A stretch of DNA of 53,365 bases, from assembly GCA_964586055.1 (NCBI GenBank), contig CAZPFX010000004.1:1-53365 (forward strand). Direction: 5' to 3'. Within the stretch, counting starts at the first letter, position 1. Every line of letters begins with the position of its first letter. This DNA is from UM-FILTER-42-14 sp964586055 (GTDB lineage Bacteria; Patescibacteriota; Microgenomatia; UBA1400; PJMF01). Shown here in pieces: positions 48,001 through 53,365 of this stretch. The notes below the pieces were generated by a model. The model ran no database searches and was not told the origin of the DNA. It saw nothing but the letters and a program-made list of their open reading frames with translations. The position numbers were made by a program, and so were the translations under genes.

Positions 48001-48509
48001 CTACTGGTCCATACTCGTTGGTCACTCAGCAACCACTTGGCGGTAAAGCCCAAATGGGAGGTCAGAGACTTGGAGAAATGGAAGTCTGGGCACTAGAGGC
48101 ACATCGCGCAGCTCATACACTTCAAGAGATGCTCACTATTAAGTCAGATGATGTAATTGGTCGTGCTAAAGCATTCGAAGCAATCGTTAAGGGTGAAGAA
48201 ATTCCAGCCCCAACTGTGCCAGAATCATTCAGAGTTCTCATGAGAGAATTGAATTCTCTTGGTGTAGACGTCGTTCCACACGGAGCTGAAGTCGTTGAAG
48301 AAGAAACTTTATTCTCAGCAACGGGAAAAACTAGCGCAGGCGACGATGATGACGAGCTTGATGATGAGCCAAGCGAAGACGACACAACTGATACAGATGA
48401 TGAATCTGAAGAAGATGAGGAAGTCGAAGAGCCAGATTTGACAGAAGATGTCGAAGACGACACAGAAGACGAGGCGGTATCAGATGACAGTCAGGAGACC
48501 GAAGATTAA
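45054..48509 (+). CDS. rpoB: RNA polymerase beta subunit with acidic C-terminal tail (1151 aa)
   Basis: Catalytic-core subunit of RNA polymerase. The conserved landmarks are in order: the rifampicin-pocket region near 46190-46280, SPEGPNIGL, GDKLAGRHGNKGV and the C-terminal MVEDKMHARSTGPYS and MEVWALEA. The last 56 residues are an extra tail with 36 Asp or Glu and no Lys or Arg, beginning GDDDDELDDEPSEDD. In the rifampicin pocket, E. coli positions Q513, S522 and H526 correspond to Thr, Ala and Asn. An AGGAAG site six bases before ATG 45054 favours it over ATG 45048. rpoC follows 18 bases later. Confidence 0.95.
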   Translation: MSQSLRQNWGLSHGTLPELDLVGLQVASYRQFLDEGISDSIQEIYGGSGVEDYTGKNWSLSFNKHHFGQPKFSIKEAKQKGLSYDMPLYAEAKLSNKKTGDVNVQDVFLGDIPKMTPIGTFVINGIERAVVTQLVRSPGVFFSGATDATTGRQLYQAELRPKRGSWLEFSVGKKNVISVKIDRRRKIPVTVLLRAIGYSSNEEIIELLKDAIDQDELGLIDTTFSKDSTRSQSEALIEIYEKMRPGEPAVLDTAQEYVKQIFFDRRRYDLGKVGRYKLNRRLNLKVSEETIVLTPEDVANTVKYLILLQNGKGKTDDIDHLSNRRVRQIGELVQESAFRIGLIRLERSIREKMSLTKTDETLTPASLVNARPLIATISEFFRRNRLSTILDQTNPLAEIDNLRRLSVMGTGGVTRERASFSMRDINASQYSRIDPVRSPEGPNIGLVTYFSLYARVNNFGFLEAPYQPVVQDGKKMKVIDEIVYLSADDEEDKKITHRSIAISDAGIIQDDWVPIRFANSFIEGPVEEVEFIDVAPRQVIGTSASLIPFIAHDEANRALMGTHMQCQAVPLIKPDSPIVGTGMEREVAIAMRHTVVANHSGTVSYVDGNKIEITISPADLKQAQKAAKDELSVIFGDKEIYDISKFVRTSQSTCYSQKPIVVLGQKIKKGDVIIDGPSSDQGELALGSNVVIAYSSFDGLGYEDAIVISDRLVREDVLTSIQISEYKSKVMDTKLGPEELTNDIPNVSEIFLGNLTEEGIIRVGSIVNAGDILVGKIAPKGETELTPEERLLRAIFGEKSREVRDTSQRMPHGESGTVIDVQVLDTALGDELDPGTIKEVTVKVAQMRKITVGDKLAGRHGNKGVISKIVPAADMPHLEDGTTVDVIISPLSVLARMNLGQLLEAHAGWAAKVLGYKIAVPAFEPFEEQKIWNELERAGLPVSGKAQLYDGRTGEVYGEPTTVGIGYILKLTHMVEDKMHARSTGPYSLVTQQPLGGKAQMGGQRLGEMEVWALEAHRAAHTLQEMLTIKSDDVIGRAKAFEAIVKGEEIPAPTVPESFRVLMRELNSLGVDVVPHGAEVVEEETLFSATGKTSAGDDDDELDDEPSEDDTTDTDDESEEDEEVEEPDLTEDVEDDTEDEAVSDDSQETED

Positions 48510-48527
48510 CTTAAGTGAGGCACAAAT

Positions 48528-51500
48528 ATGAAAAACATTATTGACTTTACCGCACTTGAAATCAGAATCGCTTCACCAGAAGTGATTAAATCCTGGTCTT
48601 TTGGTGAGGTTCGCAAACCAGAAACAATTAACTATCGTTCCCTTAAAGCCGAGAAAGATGGTCTTTTCGATGAGAAGATCTTTGGCCCAATGAAGGATTA
48701 CGAGTGTTACTGTGGAAAGTACAAGCGAATCCGATATCGAGGTATTATCTGTGATAAATGTGGTGTCGAAGTCACCCAATCCAAGGTTCGTAGAGAGAGA
48801 ATGGGTCACATTACCCTCGCGGCTCCGGTTGCTCATATTTGGTTTTTCAAAGGCGCCCCTTCAAAATTATCACTACTTCTAGATATTTCCCCAAGAAATA
48901 TTAACTCAATCATTTACTTCTCAAAGTACATTGTGCTTGGCGTAGATAGTGACGACAAAGTTAAAAACATGGATCAACTCAGTGTTGACTTAGTTACTGC
49001 CACTGATGAGCTTAAAGCTACCGCTAAGGAAATGATCGAGAAAGAAGCCGAAGCTTTAACTGTTGGTATTGCCACTCTTAAAGAAAAAGTTTCTAACAAA
49101 GAAACTCTCCAACTAAAAGTGACAGAGCTCCAGCTAAAGGCTAAGAACAAAGTCGCAGCTTTGAAGAAACAGCTTGATACCCAGAATGAGCAAACTGAAG
49201 AAATTTATAAAGCATTACGAACCATGGTCAAGAAAATTGACAAGGGCACAATTCTTTCTGAAGATGAATATCTTAAGCTCGACGAGTACGGCGTTGCTTC
49301 TCACCTCAGGGTAGGTATGGGTGCAGAGAGTCTGCTTGAATTAGTTCATGAGTTAGATCTTGATACCCTAATTGAATTTTTGCGAAAAGAGATGAATGAG
49401 ACCAAGGGTGCTCGAAGAATTAAGGCCATAAAGCGTCTTCGCGTTGTCGAAGGTTTGCGTAAGGCTCAGATCGATGCCTCTTGGATGTTTATGGCAATCT
49501 TGCCAGTGATCCCACCAGATCTTAGACCTATGGTTCAGCTCAGTGGCGGCCGCTTTGCTACCTCCGATCTTAACGACTTATATCGACGTGTTATCAACAG
49601 AAATAATCGTTTGAAGCACTTGATTGAACTTGGTGCTCCTGAGATTATTCTTCGTAACGAAAAACGCATGCTTCAGGAAGCTGTCGATTCATTAATTGAT
49701 GGTACTCAAGCTCGTCAGTCTCGACGAAGAGCCACCAGAAGACCTCTGAAATCACTAAGCGAAATGCTTAAGGGTAAGCAGGGTCGATTCCGTCAGAATC
49801 TTCTTGGAAAACGTGTTGACTACTCAGGTAGATCAGTTATCGTTGTTGGTCCAGAATTAAAACTTAACGAGTGCGGTTTGCCAAAAGACATGGCGCTTGA
49901 AATCTTCAAGCCTTATGTTTTGCGTGAACTCATTATTCATGGCACAGCACCAAACGTTAAGAGTGCTCGCCAGCTCATCGAGCGACGAGAGCCAGAGGTC
50001 TACGATATTCTCGAAGATGTCACCAAGAATCATCCTGTTATTTTGAATCGCGCACCAACGCTACACAAGCTTGGTATGCAGGCATTCTACCCAATCTTAA
50101 TTGAGGGAAATGCGATTCGATTGCATCCTTGTGTCTGTTCTGGTTACAACGCTGACTTTGATGGAGATCAGATGGCTGTGCACGTACCTTTAACGGTTCA
50201 GGCTCAGGCAGAAGCTCGAGATTTGATGATGGCTACCCATAATCTGCTTAAACCAGCTAATGGTGAACCTATCACAATTCCTAACAAAGAAATGGCGATG
50301 GGTATTTACTATCTTACCTTGGTTAACGTTGCTCGTGAAAAATTCTCACACATCTTTGCTAGTGTTGAAGAGGCAATGCACGCCCATCAGACCAAAGTGA
50401 TTACTCAGAGACAGCTCATTACAGTTCGATTCGAACATAATGGCAAACTTGAGAGAGTAGAGACAACCATTGGTAGATTAATGTTCAACGCTCTTTTGCC
50501 ATCGAGTTTTGAGTACATTAACGAAGAAGTAAACTCTCAACGCATTAAGCAGATCATTACAACTGCGATCGAGAATCATTCACAAGAAGAGGTTTCGACT
50601 CTGATTGATGCTATTAAAGATCTAGGTTTTAAAGCTGCAACAGACTCAGGTCTTTCAGTTGCTGTTACTGACTGTGAAATGATTGCTGAAAAAGCAGGGA
50701 TTATTGTTTCCGCTAATAAGCGTGTTGAGTTAATTCAAGATGCCTATCAAGAAGGTTCAATCTCAGCAGAAGAGCGCAAGCGTATGTCATTCGATGTTTG
50801 GTTGGAAACAACCGAAACTGTAGCTGAAAAAACTTGGGATTCTTATGCAGAGACCAATGCAGTCAAAGTGATCATTAATTCCGGAGGAACTCGTGCTTCA
50901 AAAGATCAAGTTAAGCAGCTCGCTGCTATGCGTGGTCTCGTAGTCGATCCACTTGGAAACATTGTGGAAATGCCTACGAAGTCTAATTTTAGAGAAGGAC
51001 TTTCCATCTTTGAATATGTGACTTCAGCTAGAGGTTCTAGAAAAGGTCTCACTGACTCAGCTATCAAAACTGCTGATGCAGGTTACCTCACTCGCCGTCT
51101 CTGTGATGTTTCACACGACGTCATCATTCGCATGGAAGATTGTGGAACTGACGAAGGCATTGAGATTATTAATGACGAGAGAAAAGATGTCTTCCCAATT
51201 CGTATGTCGGGTAGATATGCTCTTAACGACATCAAAGTCGGCAACAAGGTTTTTGTCAAAGCAGGAGAAATCATCACTCAAGATCTTGGAAAAGAAATTG
51301 CAGCTGCTGGAATTGAGAGAGTGTCTGTTAGATCACCTCTTACCTGTCAGGCAGCCAAGGGAATGTGTGCCACTTGCTATGGTTGGGATTTCTCAACTCA
51401 TGCAACTGTTGCCATCGGTGTTCCAGTCGGAATTGTTGCCGCCCAATCTATCGGAGAGCCTGGTACACAGCTAACTATGCGTGTTAAGCACTCTGGAGGA

Positions 51501-52208
51501 ATTGTCGGTCTTGACGTTACACAAGGTTTGCCACGTGTTGAAGAATTGCTCGAAGCTAGAAACCCAAAGAATCAAGCTTTGATCACTGAGGCAGCTGGTA
51601 AGGTTAAGATTAAGACCAAAGATAACGAAACCACAATCACTGTTTCTGGTGATGATTCAGTAGAGTATGTTGTTCCAGCTGGAACTCCACTCGCTGTTGA
51701 CACCGGAGATCTGGTTCACATTGGTCAGCAACTCACTGCGGGTTCTATTAATCTAAGAGAATACTTACTTCTCAGAGGATTAACACCACTTCAGATGCAT
51801 GTTGTGAGAGAAGTACAGAGAGTCTATGAGTCTCAAGGTATTCCAATTCATGATAAGCATTTTGAGGTTATTGTTCGCAAGATGAGTGACAAACTTCAGA
51901 TCGAAGCCACAGGAGACACAAGTTTCTTGACAGGTGAGATCACAGAGCACAGCAAATTTGTTGAGGTTAATGAAGAGACAATCGCCGCCGGTGGAGAGCC
52001 AGCGACAGCTAAGGTACTATTCCTTGGTATTACTCGCTCGTCACTTTATACGGATTCATGGTTGTCAGCAGCTTCGTTCCAACACACTAAACACATCTTA
52101 ACTGATGCAGCTAGTGCTGGCTCGATTGACAATCTTGTTGGGCTAAAAGAGAATGTAATTATCGGTCGATTAATTCCGACCAGCGAGGATAGAGCACGGA
52201 TCATATAA
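48528..52208 (+). CDS. rpoC: RNA polymerase beta-prime subunit (1226 aa)
   Basis: Carries the catalytic magnesium motif NADFDGDQ at 541-548. The first zinc site uses Cys60, Cys62, Cys75 and Cys78 (YECYCG, then CDKCG); the second includes CQAAKGMCATC near the C-terminal half. The bridge-helix and trigger-loop regions (QSIGEPGTQLTMR) are intact. A lysine-rich coiled insertion of about 100 residues near 150-250 lies in the clamp region. It is co-transcribed with rpoB; a GTGAGG site precedes the ATG. Confidence 0.96.
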   Translation: MKNIIDFTALEIRIASPEVIKSWSFGEVRKPETINYRSLKAEKDGLFDEKIFGPMKDYECYCGKYKRIRYRGIICDKCGVEVTQSKVRRERMGHITLAAPVAHIWFFKGAPSKLSLLLDISPRNINSIIYFSKYIVLGVDSDDKVKNMDQLSVDLVTATDELKATAKEMIEKEAEALTVGIATLKEKVSNKETLQLKVTELQLKAKNKVAALKKQLDTQNEQTEEIYKALRTMVKKIDKGTILSEDEYLKLDEYGVASHLRVGMGAESLLELVHELDLDTLIEFLRKEMNETKGARRIKAIKRLRVVEGLRKAQIDASWMFMAILPVIPPDLRPMVQLSGGRFATSDLNDLYRRVINRNNRLKHLIELGAPEIILRNEKRMLQEAVDSLIDGTQARQSRRRATRRPLKSLSEMLKGKQGRFRQNLLGKRVDYSGRSVIVVGPELKLNECGLPKDMALEIFKPYVLRELIIHGTAPNVKSARQLIERREPEVYDILEDVTKNHPVILNRAPTLHKLGMQAFYPILIEGNAIRLHPCVCSGYNADFDGDQMAVHVPLTVQAQAEARDLMMATHNLLKPANGEPITIPNKEMAMGIYYLTLVNVAREKFSHIFASVEEAMHAHQTKVITQRQLITVRFEHNGKLERVETTIGRLMFNALLPSSFEYINEEVNSQRIKQIITTAIENHSQEEVSTLIDAIKDLGFKAATDSGLSVAVTDCEMIAEKAGIIVSANKRVELIQDAYQEGSISAEERKRMSFDVWLETTETVAEKTWDSYAETNAVKVIINSGGTRASKDQVKQLAAMRGLVVDPLGNIVEMPTKSNFREGLSIFEYVTSARGSRKGLTDSAIKTADAGYLTRRLCDVSHDVIIRMEDCGTDEGIEIINDERKDVFPIRMSGRYALNDIKVGNKVFVKAGEIITQDLGKEIAAAGIERVSVRSPLTCQAAKGMCATCYGWDFSTHATVAIGVPVGIVAAQSIGEPGTQLTMRVKHSGGIVGLDVTQGLPRVEELLEARNPKNQALITEAAGKVKIKTKDNETTITVSGDDSVEYVVPAGTPLAVDTGDLVHIGQQLTAGSINLREYLLLRGLTPLQMHVVREVQRVYESQGIPIHDKHFEVIVRKMSDKLQIEATGDTSFLTGEITEHSKFVEVNEETIAAGGEPATAKVLFLGITRSSLYTDSWLSAASFQHTKHILTDAASAGSIDNLVGLKENVIIGRLIPTSEDRARII

Positions 52209-52237
52209 CTTCCTCTGCAGAAGTACCAGGTCTATGG

Positions 52238-52243
52238 TAAAAT
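52238..52243 (+). promoter_or_regulatory. -10 box TAAAAT before rpsL
   Basis: GGTAAAAT in the 59-base gap after rpoC would start a short leader before ATG 52268. The -35 is weak, and read-through from rpoC is also possible. Confidence 0.4.
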
Positions 52244-52267
52244 CGTTCCTCTGAAACTAAAAAATAT

Positions 52268-52678
52268 ATGCCAACAATAAATCAACTTATTAGAAAAGGT
52301 GGCCGCAAGAGCAAAGTGCAGCGCATCAAAGCAACAGCTCTTCGACGTAGCTTCAATTCTAATAGCGGTTCTCCAACTAAGACAAACAATCCGCAGAAGC
52401 GTGGCGTTTGTACCATAGTTAAGACAATGACTCCAAAGAAGCCTAACTCGGCTCTGAGAAAAGTTGCTCGTGTTCGATTATCTAACAAAATGGAGGTTAC
52501 GGCCTACATTATGGGAGAAGGTCATTCTTTGGCAGAGCACAGCATCGTTTTAGTTAGAGGTGGAAGAGTTAAAGATCTTCCTGGAGTTAAGTATCATATT
52601 GTTCGTGGAGTCTATGACGCTACGGGCGTAGACGGTCGTAAGACCAGTCGAAGTAAATACGGAGTAAAGAGTAGTTAA
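52268..52678 (+). CDS. rpsL: 30S ribosomal protein S12 (136 aa)
   Basis: Sits at the decoding centre. TPKKPNSALRKVARVRL and GGRVKDLPGVKYHIVRG are intact; the Lys positions tied to streptomycin sensitivity look wild type. A GSPTKTNNPQKRG stretch precedes the first motif. It opens the str operon (rpsL, rpsG, fusA), with rpsG 12 bases later. Confidence 0.96.
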   Translation: MPTINQLIRKGGRKSKVQRIKATALRRSFNSNSGSPTKTNNPQKRGVCTIVKTMTPKKPNSALRKVARVRLSNKMEVTAYIMGEGHSLAEHSIVLVRGGRVKDLPGVKYHIVRGVYDATGVDGRKTSRSKYGVKSS

Positions 52679-52690
52679 TCTTTCAATATT

Positions 52691-53167
52691 ATGAGATCAA
52701 AAAGAGCACAAATCCGCACAGTTGAACCAGACAAGAAGTATGATTCTGTTGTTGTAGCTAGACTTGTTAATTACACCATGAGAGATGGCAAAAGAAGCGT
52801 CGCTCAAAAGCAGGTATACCAAGCTTTAGAAACAGCTTCAAAAGAATCAAAACTTAAGCCAGTCGAGTTAATCGAAGCAGTAATCGAGTCTATTTCCCCT
52901 CAGATGGAAGTTAGATCTCGTCGTGTTGGTGGAGCCGCTTATCAAGTGCCTATGCCAGTGCGACCTCGAAGAGCAGTTGCCCTTTCACTTCGTTGGTTAG
53001 TCTTAGAAGCAAATAAACGTCCAAACAAGCAATATCACACTTTTGCTGAAAAACTTTCAGCTGAGATGATGGATGCTCTTAATAACGAAGGTGGATCTGT
53101 AGCTCGCAAGTACGCAGCTCACCGAATGGCAGACGCAAATAAAGCATTCGCCCACTTTAGATGGTAA
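52691..53167 (+). CDS. rpsG: 30S ribosomal protein S7 (158 aa)
   Basis: Binds the 3-prime domain of 16S rRNA and nucleates the head of the small subunit. The family pattern (MRDGKRSVAQKQVYQAL, VRSRRVGGAAYQVP, RWLVLEANKRPNK, KYAAHRMADANKAFAHFRW) is complete at normal length. No Shine-Dalgarno is evident. fusA begins 7 bases after the stop. Confidence 0.96.
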   Translation: MRSKRAQIRTVEPDKKYDSVVVARLVNYTMRDGKRSVAQKQVYQALETASKESKLKPVELIEAVIESISPQMEVRSRRVGGAAYQVPMPVRPRRAVALSLRWLVLEANKRPNKQYHTFAEKLSAEMMDALNNEGGSVARKYAAHRMADANKAFAHFRW

Positions 53168-53174
53168 TTTGCCA

Positions 53175-53365
53175 ATGTCAGTTCAACAAAAATCTATTAC
53201 CGTTCCTTTAGCTCGCATTCGCAACATTGGCATTATTGCCCATATTGACGCGGGGAAAACCACCACTACCGAGAGAATTCTTTACTTCACTGGTAAAACA
53301 TACAAAATTGGTGAAGTTCATGAGGGTGCTGCCACTATGGATTGGATGGAGCAAGAGCAAGAGCG
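53175..53365 (+). CDS. fusA: Elongation factor G, N-terminal part (cut by window edge)
   Basis: The first 63 codons encode the start of the EF-G GTPase: NIGIIAHIDAGKTTTTE with the P-loop AHIDAGKT, FTGKTYKIGEVHEG and MDWMEQEQE before the edge. EF-G drives ribosome translocation. It closes the visible part of the str operon. Confidence 0.95.
   Translation, partial: MSVQQKSITVPLARIRNIGIIAHIDAGKTTTTERILYFTGKTYKIGEVHEGAATMDWMEQEQE

Noticed and set aside
52268..52678. Streptomycin-resistance substitution in S12
   Set aside because: The Lys positions in the two conserved loops look like the sensitive type.
1..53365. tRNA, rRNA, CRISPR or transposase genes
   Set aside because: I looked for tRNA T-loop patterns outside coding regions, repeat arrays and transposase motifs and found none; a covariance-model search would be more reliable for tRNAs.

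Overview
The window looks like a chromosomal piece of a small-genome bacterium of the Candidate Phyla Radiation (Patescibacteria), with a Microgenomates-like flavour. This is inferred from gene content, not from a tree. The signs are short genes packed head to tail with 1-11 bp overlaps, stripped-down versions of universal proteins (AlaRS without its C-Ala domain, a lone Lon AAA module, a family-4 uracil-DNA glycosylase with no cysteine), RNase J, a monoderm-like envelope set (MurI, MltG, LytR-CpsA-Psr, sortase, no LPS genes), and many short unrecognised secreted proteins. TGA is used as a normal stop throughout, so the Gracilibacteria/Absconditabacteria code does not apply. No tRNA, rRNA, CRISPR array, transposase or phage gene was seen.

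Layout. 1-1554: pentose-phosphate enzymes (RpiB end, Rpe-like) and a LOG-family protein. 1590-3897: an AT-rich islet of small, mostly membrane, unrecognised proteins. 4009-9685: PfkB kinase, an LPxSG surface protein, a Lon-like AAA protein, a cysteine-free UDG, a membrane protein and RNase J. 9738-15514: FtsK, a DUF4349 protein, MurI, a secreted acidic protein and an LCP transferase. 15576-18277: an ECF sigma factor with a membrane partner and a small exported protein, then an FnIII surface protein. 18278-21718: a 390-bp regulatory gap, then two TasA/camelysin-like proteins, a third exported protein and two SipW-type signal peptidases. 21715-22082: a small gene cut by a 100-N gap that is almost certainly an assembly artefact. 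22105-24943: a cytochrome-b5-like lipoprotein and a DNA-repair trio (DUF6504-like, Y-family polymerase, PD-(D/E)XK nuclease). 25009-27410: a cohesin-cohesin-dockerin protein, a membrane-anchored cohesin and MscL. 27415-29908 (minus): G6PD and a DUF3179 protein. 30033-34312: a short hypothetical, an odd S41 protease homologue, a DUF368 lipid-carrier transporter, a COG0523 GTPase and PrmC. 34377-37935: YqeY, RodZ-like, two small envelope proteins and AlaRS. 37985-44856: a large envelope protein, sortase, RuvX, two cation transporters and MltG. 44848 to the end: rpoB, rpoC, rpsL, rpsG and the start of fusA.

How it fits together. Much of the window builds and decorates a Gram-positive-like envelope: SipW-processed fibres, sortase-anchored protein, a cohesin-dockerin pair, LCP, MltG, MurI and DUF368. 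The rest is core information processing plus the oxidative pentose-phosphate entry.

A recurring regulatory theme is visible. At more than a dozen genes a TATAAT-like -10 box ends 5-8 bases before the start codon with no Shine-Dalgarno, so those mRNAs are probably leaderless. A smaller set (DUF4349 gene, first TasA-like gene, second SipW, mscL, the 35504 gene, rpoB, cohesin-dockerin) has clear Shine-Dalgarno sequences. The most intriguing items are the duplicated TasA-SipW cassette with its elaborate leader, the cohesin-dockerin pair, the S41 homologue with a J-like domain and no catalytic Lys, the cysteine-free UDG, and the acidic tail on RpoB.
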